Notes: generated from the sequence alone by a model not told the origin. A stretch of 27,088 nt of DNA from Cyanobacteria bacterium UBA1221 (GCA_002309425.1 DBXD01000001.1:1-27088), one strand, 5' to 3'. Positions 14,942-22,614 are shown, counted from the stretch's first letter. Translations and numbers: made by a program.

Positions 14942-15726
14942 GTGTTTTGTCTTGCTTTTTGTTTGAGGTCTTGTAATCTTCCTTTTGCAAAGTGTGCCTG
15001 ATTCAGTTGAGGTTTTTGCTGGATAAATTTTCTGTAGTATCTCCGGGCTTCTGTTTTCCGTCCGGTTTTTTCAAGACATGTTGCAATTCCAAGGTATGCC
15101 TGAGTATTTGTCGGTGCAATTTTTATTAAATCAATAAGTGTGCTGCATGCTTCTTTATATCTGCACAATTTCATAAGCAGGGTTGATTTGTGTTCATATG
15201 CTTTTACATAATTCGGGGTGTTTTCGATTAATTTTTGATAGACCATTAATGCCATATCTTCTTCTTCACATAGTTCGTGAGAAATTCCCAACTGTAATAT
15301 GGCACTTGGGTTTTCAGGGTTTATTTGTATTGCCTGAATGAAATTTTTTATTGCTCCGCATGGAATTCCCTCTAATTGGTGGCAAATCCCCAGTTCATAA
15401 AATGCATCATAAAAATCGGGTTTCAGTTCGGTGGCTTTTTCTAAAACCTTGATGGCTTTTTTGTAATTCCCGAGAGATTTGTAGCACAATCCGAGTCCGT
15501 AATATGAATTTACGTCATTTCTGTCAACAAGAATAGCATTAAGGTATATGGAAACAGCATCCTTATAGGAATTTTTTTCCCTTAATTTGTCTGCTTTAGA
15601 AGAAAAACTTTTTGCAAGCTTTAATTTCGGCCGAGACATATATTTTGTTTTTTCAAACTTTTCTTCCACTATAACCTCGCTATGGCATGATTGTACAGTT
15701 TTTTCGGTAACAATAGAACAATCCAT
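14923..15726 (-). CDS. TPR-repeat protein
   Basis: The 267-residue protein has five to six tetratricopeptide repeats from about residue 35 onward. Examples are AVSIYLNAILVDRNDVNSYY, GLGLCYKSLGNYKKAIKVLE, YELGICHQLEGIPCGAIKNF and ACSTLIDLIKIAPTNTQAYL, each about 34 residues with the usual Gly/Ala/Pro spacing. Such repeats bind protein partners. The first 30 residues are polar with no signal peptide. ATG at 15726 is the longest start; Met31 (position 15636) is an alternative. No clear Shine-Dalgarno site is present at either. It diverges from the exported-protein operon across a 58-base gap that holds a direct repeat, and converges on beta-repeat paralogue 3. Partner unknown. Confidence 0.85.
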   Translation of the reverse strand: MDCSIVTEKTVQSCHSEVIVEEKFEKTKYMSRPKLKLAKSFSSKADKLREKNSYKDAVSIYLNAILVDRNDVNSYYGLGLCYKSLGNYKKAIKVLEKATELKPDFYDAFYELGICHQLEGIPCGAIKNFIQAIQINPENPSAILQLGISHELCEEEDMALMVYQKLIENTPNYVKAYEHKSTLLMKLCRYKEACSTLIDLIKIAPTNTQAYLGIATCLEKTGRKTEARRYYRKFIQQKPQLNQAHFAKGRLQDLKQKARQNTYLSPV

Positions 15727-15760
15727 GGATTTATTAGAATATCAACCATTGGATTTATTA
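15723..15760. repeat. Direct repeat between divergent genes
   Basis: CCATGGATTTATTA at 15723-15736 and CCATTGGATTTATTA at 15746-15760, differing by one inserted T. The second copy contains the -35 box of the plus-strand promoter and the first covers the start of the TPR gene. A binding site for a shared regulator is possible. Confidence 0.55.
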
Positions 15761-15778
15761 TTTTTCTTGTGCTATAAG
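15749..15778 (+). promoter_or_regulatory. Promoter of the exported-paralogue operon, leaderless type
   Basis: TTGGAT at 15749-15754, 18 bases, and TATAAG at 15773-15778 preceded by TG plus one base (extended -10). The gap to the ATG at 15785 is 6 bases and has no Shine-Dalgarno site. Confidence 0.6.
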
Positions 15779-15784
15779 TTTGTT

Positions 15785-16588
15785 ATGAAAAAGATTTTAT
15801 TTGTATTGTTATTGATGAGCTTTTTGGGAAATTCCGTATCTGCTGAGGACATTCTTCTGAATAATGTTATGCCGGAGAAGATAGAACTTCCGAAAAACAG
15901 TATCGACTATAAAAGCTCCCTGATGATAAAAGATGATACAGCTTTGCAGGAAATTATAAATAAACAGAGGGAAAAAGACCTTGAAGATATTGAAGCCCTC
16001 TGGAAAGGCACGGTTGATAATAACCAGATTATCGGCTTTGCTCTGAAAAAACTTGCTACTCCTGAGAGTCAGAGAAGAATACATGCTTCTTTGATGTCTA
16101 AAACTCTGTCTGCGCTTGTTGCAGGGGCTTCTTTTGCACCGGCGCTTGTTGGCGGGGATTATTTAACCCAAACTTCGGCATTTGCTGCGGGAAGATTGGT
16201 ACAAAATTTTATAAACAAAAAAAATCTTCCGACAGAAGTTCCGCTGACAGATACGGAAATGATAGAGCTTGCGGGGTTAGTGGAAAATCTTCAGGACAGA
16301 ATTATCAATGCATATTATAACTATAAGAGTTCTCTTTCTCAGCTCAAAGAAACACGAACAAAACTGCTTCTGTATAACAGAAATTTTTCAAAAGCAATGG
16401 AAGAGGACGATTTGCTTGAAATTACAATATCTTCTTCTCTGTATGACAATATGAACATGGAGGAAATGTACTACGTCGAGCAGGCAAAAAAGTATCGTCT
16501 GGAATTGCAAAGGCTGGCAGGTAAAAAAGTGGTCGATAACCTGAATATGTACCAGTACAATTATAATACGGCATTATTTAAAAATTAG
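15785..16588 (+). CDS. Exported helical protein, paralogue A
   Basis: Family not recognised. The frame is open further upstream, but ATG 15785 is chosen because it gives a clean signal peptide (MKKILFVLLLMSFLGNSVSA, cleavage near residue 20) and sits 6 bases after a -10 box. The 267-residue precursor then has a mature N-terminus EDILLNNV and a helical block DLEDIEALWKGTVDNNQIIG. A Gly/Ala-rich apolar stretch (about residues 110-145) could insert in or lie on a membrane. A long coiled-coil-like C-terminus follows (LVENLQDRIINAYYNYKSSL). It is clearly related to the next gene: same DILL-NV start, LW-G, FAL-KL-P and TD-(E/D)MI motifs. Probably envelope-located; role unknown. Confidence 0.82.
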   Translation: MKKILFVLLLMSFLGNSVSAEDILLNNVMPEKIELPKNSIDYKSSLMIKDDTALQEIINKQREKDLEDIEALWKGTVDNNQIIGFALKKLATPESQRRIHASLMSKTLSALVAGASFAPALVGGDYLTQTSAFAAGRLVQNFINKKNLPTEVPLTDTEMIELAGLVENLQDRIINAYYNYKSSLSQLKETRTKLLLYNRNFSKAMEEDDLLEITISSSLYDNMNMEEMYYVEQAKKYRLELQRLAGKKVVDNLNMYQYNYNTALFKN

Positions 16589-16598
16589 GAGATGTGTG

Positions 16599-17489
16599 AT
16601 GAAAAAATTTGTGACGGTTCTTTTGTTATTGGCATTTACTTCTCCTGTTTTTGCAAGTGATATATTGCTGAAAAATGTGACCGAGGCAAGTGTTAAAGAC
16701 CCTGCTTTCCGTGTCGGATTGTCAGACGAGCCTGAAAACAAATTTGAAGAAATAAAACAAAATATTCAGGAAAGTGTTGTAAAAACGGACATAACACAAC
16801 TGGATAAGACGGATTTAACGTATGCGGATTTGAGTATCAAGCAGATGTCCAATGAAATTGCAAGGGAATTAGAGTTTGAAGAAGCCGATATGTACGAGGA
16901 TTTAACGCTTCTGTGGCAAGGAGCGGCTGCAAAAAGTGATACTATTGCTTTTGCTCTTTATAAACTTTCAAATCCCGATGAGGATAAGCCTAACGAAAGT
17001 TCCGTAAAAAAAGTCCTTACAACAATCGCCAGTATGTCCACAATGGTCGGGGCAGGTATGGGAAATCCTACTTTGGCAATGGGTTCATTGTTAGGCAGTA
17101 ATATTTTTGGGATTATGTCGCAAGATACAAAAGCTCTCAATTACAAATATACAAAAGTTACGGATGCGGATATGATTGTTTTAATAAGAAAAATTGAGGA
17201 TTTACAGCAGCTTACCGTGACACTTTATAATGATTATATGACCGCAAAAAAAGTTCTTGATATGACTACAAAAATTTCTGAGCAGAGAAAAAAATATTAT
17301 GAAGCCGCCCAGAGTTTGTCCCGTGAAATTGTACTTGTAACTGATGCATATTACAGAACAGCTCTTGATGAGCAGACAAAAGCCCGTACGATATTTTATT
17401 CAAAACGTGCAGCTCTGGAACAGTTTGTCGGGAGTGACGTATTTCAGCAGTTTGAAGATAACCTTGAAAAAAGGGAGAAGAATAATTAA
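16599..17489 (+). CDS. Exported helical protein, paralogue B
   Basis: The start is ATG 16599, set by AGGAG at 16588-16592; a GTG three bases earlier is less likely. The 296-residue precursor has a signal peptide (MKKFVTVLLLLAFTSPVFA, cleavage near residue 19) and then SDILLKNV, matching the mature start of paralogue A. The shared core is EDLTLLWQGAAAKSDTIAFA, a Gly/Met-rich apolar segment (about residues 145-175), VTDADMIVLIRKIEDLQQL and a C-terminal coiled coil. It has about 45 extra residues between the mature start and the core. It begins 10 bases after paralogue A, and its stop overlaps the next gene's ATG (TAATG). A complex of A and B in the periplasm or outer membrane is plausible but unproven. 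Confidence 0.82.
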   Translation: MKKFVTVLLLLAFTSPVFASDILLKNVTEASVKDPAFRVGLSDEPENKFEEIKQNIQESVVKTDITQLDKTDLTYADLSIKQMSNEIARELEFEEADMYEDLTLLWQGAAAKSDTIAFALYKLSNPDEDKPNESSVKKVLTTIASMSTMVGAGMGNPTLAMGSLLGSNIFGIMSQDTKALNYKYTKVTDADMIVLIRKIEDLQQLTVTLYNDYMTAKKVLDMTTKISEQRKKYYEAAQSLSREIVLVTDAYYRTALDEQTKARTIFYSKRAALEQFVGSDVFQQFEDNLEKREKNN

Positions 17490-18139
17490 TGGTCAGGTTT
17501 ATTCCGTATAGTGTCTGTTCAGGTGAAGATAATATGCGGATAGATAATGAATTGCTGGAAAAAGCGATTAAGAATCAGTCAAAAGAACCTGTTTTCAGAC
17601 TCTATGGCTGGAAGCCGGCATGTATATCGCTGGGCAAAAATCAACAGGATTCTTTTATAGATAAACAGTTTCTTAAAGATACCGGCATAGATATGGTCAG
17701 ACGCCTCACTGGAGGCAGGGCTTTGCTGCATGATGATGAAATTACGTACAGTTATATATGCCCTGTTGATTACTTAAACCACGGGGAAAATGTTGTAAAA
17801 TCTTACATTGAAATTTCACAAATTTTGATTGATAAATTTTACAAAATAGGTATAGAACTTGATTTTGGCGGAGGTAAAAAAGTTAATACCAAGTTTGATT
17901 ACTGTATGTTGATATCGACGGGAGCGGATTTATGTTACAGGGGGAAAAAACTTATAGGTTCTGCTCAGTGCCGAAAACAAGGATACATTTTGCAGCACGG
18001 TTCAATACTGTATGATTATGATAAAGAACTATTAGAGAAAATTTTTCATGAAACGGTTGATACTTCCGAAATTACTTCCATCAAAGAAATAAATCCCGAT
18101 ATAACAAAAGAAGATTTGATAGAAGTATTAAGCTGTTAA
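17489..18139 (+). CDS. lipM: Octanoyltransferase/lipoate-protein ligase family, LipM-like
   Basis: The 216-residue protein has the biotin/lipoate ligase catalytic fold. It contains RRLTGGRALLHDDEITYSY at 71-89, GGGKKVN near 127-133, Cys139 in FDYCM, then GKKLIGSAQ at 152-160 with the active Lys, and ILQHGSILY at 167-175. A Cys at this position ahead of the KLIGSAQ block is the mark of LipM-type octanoyltransferases, which move octanoate from acyl carrier protein to lipoyl domains. Lipoate ligases lack it. The protein is shorter than typical LipM (C-terminus reduced). The ATG overlaps the stop of exported paralogue B (TAATG), with GGGAG at 17473-17477. That coupling to envelope proteins is odd and probably just operon packing. 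LplA-type ligation remains possible. Confidence 0.85.
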   Translation: MVRFIPYSVCSGEDNMRIDNELLEKAIKNQSKEPVFRLYGWKPACISLGKNQQDSFIDKQFLKDTGIDMVRRLTGGRALLHDDEITYSYICPVDYLNHGENVVKSYIEISQILIDKFYKIGIELDFGGGKKVNTKFDYCMLISTGADLCYRGKKLIGSAQCRKQGYILQHGSILYDYDKELLEKIFHETVDTSEITSIKEINPDITKEDLIEVLSC

Positions 18140-18197
18140 TTATGGTATACAAATGCAATATTAAACATTGTTCCAAAACCTTTATCTTGACAAAATC

Positions 18198-18226
18198 TTG
18201 TGTAAATGAAAAATTTTCTGTATAAT
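18198..18226 (+). promoter_or_regulatory. Promoter of the HEAT-repeat gene, leaderless type
   Basis: TTGTGT at 18198-18203, a 17-base spacer, and a perfect TATAAT at 18221-18226, 6 bases before the ATG at 18233. This promoter decides the start: the upstream in-frame ATG at 18206 would lie before the transcription start. Confidence 0.6.
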
Positions 18227-18232
18227 CTTATT

Positions 18233-18790
18233 ATGGCAAATAAGGTAAAAATTTCTAAAAATTCTGAGGGCGGTGCATGTCTTGTGCAGGCTATTTCAAT
18301 CAAAAAAGGGGAAGAATTACTGTATGTTCCTTCACCTTTTGGCAATGAATCAATGGTTTTTGATAATGTGGAGGAAGCGATTAAACGCATAGAACAATGC
18401 GGATATGAGTATTATTTTTCGGATAAACATTCCGGGAAAATGCAACCCAAAAACGCTGAAAATAAAATAGATTATGACGGAATTATAGAAGTTTTAATAA
18501 AAAATTTGGGACACGAAAATCTTGAAATCAGAAATTCTGCCATAAATGCGTTATCTAAATTCGGAATAGATATTGCAGACAAACTAAGTGAAATTTTACA
18601 ATATGAAAAACGTTGGCTGGCTCAACAATCTATTGTAAAATGTATAGAAAAAATTATCTCAAATGATAAAAAAACTATTGCTGTATTTTTGCCCCAGTTG
18701 ATAAAAATTTCCGAATCCGACAATACTATGGTTAAAAGTGCAGCATTAAAAGCAATTGAAAAAATTTGTGATTATCGAAATGAACAATAA
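18233..18790 (+). CDS. HEAT-repeat protein
   Basis: The start is ATG 18233 (MANKVKISKNSEGGA), chosen over the in-frame ATG at 18206 because the -10 box lies between them. The 185-residue protein has an N-terminal mixed domain of about 75 residues (no family recognised) and three HEAT-like helical repeats: IEVLIKNLGHENLEIRNSAI, KLSEILQYEKRWLAQQSIVK and FLPQLIKISESDNTMVKSAA. HEAT repeats are protein-binding scaffolds; in Cyanobacteria they occur in phycobilin lyases, but nothing here supports that role. Cytosolic by sequence. The metzincin gene follows after 61 bases in the same direction, under its own promoter. Confidence 0.78.
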   Translation: MANKVKISKNSEGGACLVQAISIKKGEELLYVPSPFGNESMVFDNVEEAIKRIEQCGYEYYFSDKHSGKMQPKNAENKIDYDGIIEVLIKNLGHENLEIRNSAINALSKFGIDIADKLSEILQYEKRWLAQQSIVKCIEKIISNDKKTIAVFLPQLIKISESDNTMVKSAALKAIEKICDYRNEQ

Positions 18791-18839
18791 AAATTATATT
18801 TGAAAATTTGTATTTGATTGTATTCTTTAAAAAATTTAT

Positions 18840-18845
18840 TATAAT
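18840..18845 (+). promoter_or_regulatory. -10 box of the metzincin gene, leaderless type
   Basis: A perfect TATAAT, 6 bases before the ATG at 18852. The -35 region is unclear (TTGATT at 18814 would give a 20-base spacer and TTGTAT at 18819 a 15-base spacer). No Shine-Dalgarno site. Confidence 0.5.
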
Positions 18846-18851
18846 TGAGTT

Positions 18852-19679
18852 ATGGAAAACGATTTAGTAACTTATATCCGTTCGACATTCAATTACATGG
18901 TTGACATTGATGCTCACAGTTTTCAGGACACAGCAAAGTTGCAGCTGCTGAATAAAAGTTCTTACGGGATTTATTTTTATCCTATTGAAACTTATTCTCC
19001 AAAATTTAAAGAAACAGAAGAAATTTATCAGAAACTCATGATGCATGCATTTGATGCTTGGTCAGAGGCGATACATAATAAAATAACGTTTTATAAAGTC
19101 GAAAAAGAATATCAGTCGGATATAAAAATATTTTTCTTGGCAGCGAGTATCACAAAATTAGGTAAACAATACCAAGAAATGATTGTAGATGGTGCTGTAG
19201 GCGGAATGCCTTTTTATATAAAAGGTAAACTATGCATTGCAATCGGTATAAGAGATTATAAGAACGAAAAAATTGATTATGATAAAGTTTATCATGTTAT
19301 GTTGCACGAAATCGGGCATATATTCTGTTTAGGTCACAGTCCGAATAAAAGTGATGTTATGTGCGGTAAAGGCGGCGACTTCCCAACAGATTTAACAGAA
19401 AATGATATTTTTGTTCTCCGTTTAATATATCATATAGGAAACGGAAAATCATACAATGATTCCAAAAAATATATCGAAGAATGTGTTCAAAGTTTTGAAA
19501 ATTACAAACAAAAACAAAAAAAGCCCGAAAAAATTTCTCTGCCTGTAGTTAAAGAAGTAAAAGTCCCGTCCGTAAAAAGCGATAAAAAGGATTTATTGGA
19601 GGATTTAACCTCAATAGGGGAACTCAGAAAATATAAAATGATAATAGAGCAAATTAAAATAAACGACAAAGAAAATTAA
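18852..19679 (+). CDS. Metzincin zinc protease, matrixin-like, without signal peptide
   Basis: The 275-residue protein contains the full zinc site HEIGHIFCLGH at 152-162 (HEXXHXXGXXH: ligands His152, His156, His162; base Glu153) and a Met-turn SDVM with Met170, the signature of metzincins. The surrounding fold (AFDAWSEAIHNKITFYKV upstream, GAVGGMPFYIKGKLCIAI before the helix) fits matrixins. There is no signal peptide and no propeptide Cys switch, so the enzyme appears intracellular, which is unusual for the family. Residues about 200-275 are a Lys/Glu-rich tail, possibly coiled coil. Likely a small regulatory or maturation protease; its target is unknown. The HEAT protein just upstream is a possible partner by proximity only. 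Confidence 0.85.
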   Translation: MENDLVTYIRSTFNYMVDIDAHSFQDTAKLQLLNKSSYGIYFYPIETYSPKFKETEEIYQKLMMHAFDAWSEAIHNKITFYKVEKEYQSDIKIFFLAASITKLGKQYQEMIVDGAVGGMPFYIKGKLCIAIGIRDYKNEKIDYDKVYHVMLHEIGHIFCLGHSPNKSDVMCGKGGDFPTDLTENDIFVLRLIYHIGNGKSYNDSKKYIEECVQSFENYKQKQKKPEKISLPVVKEVKVPSVKSDKKDLLEDLTSIGELRKYKMIIEQIKINDKEN

Positions 19680-19795
19680 ATCAGCGATATGGTGAATCAG
19701 TCAAAACTAAAATATACACAGATACCAAAATTTTATATAAGTGATATTGTATTCTTTGAATCATAGCAATTAACATTCGGCTTTACACTTCTTAC

Positions 19796-19824
19796 TTGAC
19801 ATTGCATGGCTAAACTTCTAAAAT
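19796..19824 (+). promoter_or_regulatory. Promoter of folK, leaderless type
   Basis: A perfect TTGACA at 19796-19801, 17 bases, and TAAAAT at 19819-19824. The ATG at 19831 follows after 6 bases, so transcription should begin at the start codon. This is the clearest example of the leaderless arrangement in the window. Confidence 0.75.
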
Positions 19825-19830
19825 AGCTAT

Positions 19831-20337
19831 ATGGCAATAGTATATTTAAGTTTAGGGTCAAACAAAGGTGACAGAATAGGATATATCCAGCAGGCAACGA
19901 GCCTGTTAGGTTTGACTGAAAATATTTCTATAATAAGAACTTCCGCCTTTTATGAAACCGAGCCGTGGAATATGACAACAAAAACCTGGTTTGTAAATGC
20001 CGTTATAGAAATTAAAACAACTCTTACCCCTCAGGAATTATTAGCGGAATGTCATAGAGTGGAAAAACAACTCGGCAGAACCCCAAAAGAAACTGCAGGT
20101 TATGCCGACAGAACTATTGACATTGATATTCTTTTTTACGGCAGAGAGATTATTAATGACGGAGATTTGATTATTCCGCATAAATATCTGCATCTAAGAG
20201 CATTTAATCTTGTTCCGTTACTGGAGCTTATTCCCGATTTTGAACATCCTGTTATCCATAAAACCGTAAGCGAACTGCATAACGATTTAGAGAACCCCGA
20301 AATGGTATTTTTGTATGGAACAAGAGTTGATATCTAA
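19831..20337 (+). CDS. folK: HPPK, folate-pathway pyrophosphokinase
   Basis: 2-amino-4-hydroxy-6-hydroxymethyldihydropteridine pyrophosphokinase transfers pyrophosphate from ATP to the pterin before its joining to p-aminobenzoate. The 168-residue protein is of normal length, with YLSLGSNKGDR at the start, TSAFYETEPW, FVNAVIEI, ECHRVEKQLGRTPKE and the catalytic TIDIDILFYG followed by IIPHKYLHLRAFNLVPLLEL. No other folate genes are adjacent. Its 3' end overlaps the following flavoprotein by 23 bases, suggesting coupled translation. Confidence 0.97.
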   Translation: MAIVYLSLGSNKGDRIGYIQQATSLLGLTENISIIRTSAFYETEPWNMTTKTWFVNAVIEIKTTLTPQELLAECHRVEKQLGRTPKETAGYADRTIDIDILFYGREIINDGDLIIPHKYLHLRAFNLVPLLELIPDFEHPVIHKTVSELHNDLENPEMVFLYGTRVDI

Positions 20338-21457
20338 AGTTGCAATAATAGGCGGCGGGCCGGCAGGGTGTTGTTGTGCATATTTTTTGCAAAACGATTT
20401 TGAGGTTACGGTCTTTGAATGCAAAAAACCGCTTGGAACGTTATTGCCGACAGGCGGCGGCAGATGTAATCTTGCACATTATGAATTTGATTTAAAAGAA
20501 TTGTGCAAAAATTATCCCAGAGGCGAAAAATTTTTGTATTCGGTTTTTTCAAGATTTGGTACGGCGGAAACAATAGAATTTTTTGAAAAAATCGGGGTGC
20601 CGACCTATGTTCAGGAGGATATGAGAGTATTTCCAAAGTCAAACAGTTCGGCAGATGTCAGAGAAAAATTTCTCAAAACCCTGAGTAAAACAATTTTCAA
20701 AAAAGAACGAGTACTGAGAATAAATCAAAACCCTTTGACAGTCGTGACCGATTGCGGAAGTTATGCTTTTGACAAAATCGTTATTGCAACGGGAGGTCAT
20801 TCGGGCTATGACTTGGCAAAATTTCCGGGCCACAGGATAATAGAACCCAAACCGGCGCTAACCGCCCTGAAAACGCAAGAGGATTATTCTTCACTAAGCG
20901 GTGTAAGCCTAAAAAAAGTTAAATGTGCAGGCATATCGGACGATTTATTATTCACTCATAACGGAATTTCAGGACCTTTGGTGTATAAAATTTCTTCAAT
21001 AAACGCAAGAGAAAATTTTCCGTATAAATTAACGTTTGACTTGGTCGGTGAAATTAATTTGCAGGAAAACCTGAACAATAATCCGCATAAAAATATAAAA
21101 AATCTTCTTGCGGAATTTGTGCCAAAATCTTTCGCAGAATATCTTTTGAATAAATTAAATATTGATTGTGAAACAAAATGCCATATGATAAACGGCAAAA
21201 CGAGAGATTTAATTCTTAATATCCTGCACAATTTTGAAGTAAATGTAACCGGCACGGAAAAAGGCGGAGAAGTGGTAACTTCTGGCGGGGTGGATTTAAA
21301 AGAAGTAAATCCGAAAACTTTAGAATCGAAACTGGTTAAAGATGTATATTTTTGCGGAGAAGTTTTGGATATAGACGGATTTTGCGGCGGGTTTAACCTC
21401 CAAAACTGCTGGTCAACAGGATATTCTGTGGCACAAGGCATAAAAAATACATTCTAG
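20315..21457 (+). CDS. FAD-dependent oxidoreductase, YhiN/HI0933 family
   Basis: The 380-residue protein opens with an FAD/NAD-binding Rossmann motif (VAIIGGGPAG, about 9-18) and has TGGGRCNL at 46-53, the mark of the HI0933/YhiN family. The C-terminal block VTSGGVDLKEVNPKTLESKL, then YFCGEVLDIDGFCGGFNLQN, closes the FAD site. Most members are of unknown physiological function; BaiN-type relatives act on bile-acid intermediates, but this cannot be inferred here. ATG 20315 lies inside the folK end. A shorter start (TTG 20327) is possible. A hairpin after the stop may end transcription for this gene and the convergent one. Confidence 0.9.
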   Translation: MEQELISKVAIIGGGPAGCCCAYFLQNDFEVTVFECKKPLGTLLPTGGGRCNLAHYEFDLKELCKNYPRGEKFLYSVFSRFGTAETIEFFEKIGVPTYVQEDMRVFPKSNSSADVREKFLKTLSKTIFKKERVLRINQNPLTVVTDCGSYAFDKIVIATGGHSGYDLAKFPGHRIIEPKPALTALKTQEDYSSLSGVSLKKVKCAGISDDLLFTHNGISGPLVYKISSINARENFPYKLTFDLVGEINLQENLNNNPHKNIKNLLAEFVPKSFAEYLLNKLNIDCETKCHMINGKTRDLILNILHNFEVNVTGTEKGGEVVTSGGVDLKEVNPKTLESKLVKDVYFCGEVLDIDGFCGGFNLQNCWSTGYSVAQGIKNTF

Positions 21458-21459
21458 GT

Positions 21460-21485
21460 TTGTATTAAGCAACTGCTTTATACAA
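21460..21485. terminator. Bidirectional terminator candidate between convergent genes
   Basis: A hairpin with arms at 21460-21471 and 21474-21485, complementary at 11 of 12 positions, with the innermost bases forming a 4-base loop. T-rich sequence follows on the plus side. It sits between the flavoprotein (plus) and the Clp N-domain gene (minus). Confidence 0.5.
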
Positions 21486-21505
21486 TTTCACATTTTTCCT
21501 ATTCA

Positions 21506-22258
21506 TTACCCTGAATATTTATATTTCCCAACAGTTACTATAACCCATATTGTTAATGAGATTATTAAAACAGCAATAAATAATATACCTATAACAAGAC
21601 AAACTGTTTGTATAAATCCGCATAAATCACGAAACTTCCCATATCTAAAACGGAATTTAAAATCATTTCTCACAAGAAAAGCAATGATAACAAGTTCAAT
21701 CATAGCAATTATGCTATTATGAGTTAAAGTAAACGATGATATTAAGTCTCCTAATAATACAATAGAAAAACACAAAAGCATAATTATCAGTAGTATATAG
21801 CGAAATGGGATAAATTTACTATTTAATTTAAATTCTGACTTTCCTATTTTTTCTTCTGTGATAGCTTTAATTTTACTAATATCTATATTAAAATTTTGGA
21901 AAATTTGTATAGGTATCCCTTTTATGGATGTTAGAGCCGATAATAAATGTAAATCTGTAATAGGTTGATTAAATTTCTCTGCTTCAATTGAAGCACTTTG
22001 TATAAGTTCTATTGTACTGGGAGTAAAAGGTATTTCTACATCAGATCCGGAACCTTTACCTATGATTTTTTCAACTTCTTTTCTAACGTTTTCTATATTA
22101 AGACCTTGTGAGTTTAGTATTTGAGCGGATGTTAAATTGCCTGAAAGTAAACCTAATAAAATTTGTTCTGGTGCTACAAAGTTATGATTAAGTTTCCTAG
22201 CCTCTTCTTGAGCAACAATTATTACTTTTATAGCACTCTCTGTAAATTTTTCAAACAT
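21506..22258 (-). CDS. Stand-alone Clp N domain fused to membrane helices
   Basis: Residues 1 to about 140 read as a full double-repeat Clp N domain of ClpC type. MFEKFTESAIKVIIVAQEEA begins it, HNFVAPEQILLGLL lies in repeat 1, VEIPFTPSTIELIQSAS in the linker, and DLHLLSALTSIKGIPIQIF in repeat 2. In ClpC this domain binds adaptors and substrates and is followed by two AAA+ modules. Here there is no Walker motif. Instead come membrane segments at about 154-173, 182-196 and 213-243, ending in a short Lys/Tyr tail, for 250 residues in total. The result is a membrane-anchored adaptor-docking domain without ATPase. AGAGGA lies 10 bases before the ATG. It could tether ClpC adaptors or substrates, or act as a decoy (inference). 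Confidence 0.85.
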   Translation of the reverse strand: MFEKFTESAIKVIIVAQEEARKLNHNFVAPEQILLGLLSGNLTSAQILNSQGLNIENVRKEVEKIIGKGSGSDVEIPFTPSTIELIQSASIEAEKFNQPITDLHLLSALTSIKGIPIQIFQNFNIDISKIKAITEEKIGKSEFKLNSKFIPFRYILLIIMLLCFSIVLLGDLISSFTLTHNSIIAMIELVIIAFLVRNDFKFRFRYGKFRDLCGFIQTVCLVIGILFIAVLIISLTIWVIVTVGKYKYSG

Positions 22259-22296
22259 ATCTCTTTAATCCTCTGCAATGAGCATTCATATATTAC

Positions 22297-22325
22297 TTTA
22301 TATCATTTCATTTTGTTTTTGTCAT
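22297..22325 (-). promoter_or_regulatory. Promoter of the Clp N-domain membrane gene
   Basis: On the minus strand: ATGACA (plus 22320-22325), 17 bases, TATAAA (plus 22297-22302). The predicted leader is about 30 bases and contains AGAGGA at plus 22269-22274, so this gene is of the leadered type. Confidence 0.5.
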
Positions 22326-22428
22326 CTATTTATTTAGTTTCGTGTGCTAATTTTCAGACATTTTGCAAAGATTCCAAATGCGTGTACGCTAAAAGCCTAT
22401 TTTTTGTACAAATTCAAAAAGTTTAAAT

Positions 22429-22608
22429 CTACTTCCTAAATAAATCCCTAACCGAAAATTTGCCGGCATGTTGCTGCTGAAATTCAAGCAGTTTTTTGGT
22501 AATAGGATTTGTCTGCCTTTGAGTTTTTTCCAAAGACTTTATATCAGCTTTTTCTTCTGTTTTTGCCGATTCTATTACGCTTAAATTTCTCTCTTTTTTG
22601 TCGCTCAT
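22429..22608 (-). CDS. Small charged hypothetical protein, 59 residues
   Basis: The frame is open upstream, but ATG 22608 (MSDKKERNLSVIESAKTEEK) is chosen because TATAAT lies 6 bases before it; the longer version would begin with an unlikely hydrophobic stretch read from promoter DNA. The 59 residues are Lys/Glu/Gln-rich and helical by composition, ending in GKFSVRDLFRK. No family recognised. It stands between xerC and the Clp N-domain gene, all on the minus strand, separated from each by more than 140 bases. Confidence 0.65.
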   Translation of the reverse strand: MSDKKERNLSVIESAKTEEKADIKSLEKTQRQTNPITKKLLEFQQQHAGKFSVRDLFRK

Positions 22609-22614
22609 GCCGTA

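Noticed and set aside
18187..18226. TTGACA at 18187-18192 as the -35 box of the HEAT gene
   Set aside because: It would leave a 28-base spacer to TATAAT; TTGTGT at 18198 gives the normal 17.
18817..19757. Shared 12-mer ATTGTATTCTTT at 18817-18828 and 19746-19757
   Set aside because: The copies lie at different distances from the next gene (35 and 85 bases) and are low in complexity, so chance is sufficient.
20956..21441. A 161-codon minus-strand frame inside the flavoprotein gene
   Set aside because: It is the shadow of a conserved FAD-binding gene, with no family signature or start signals of its own.
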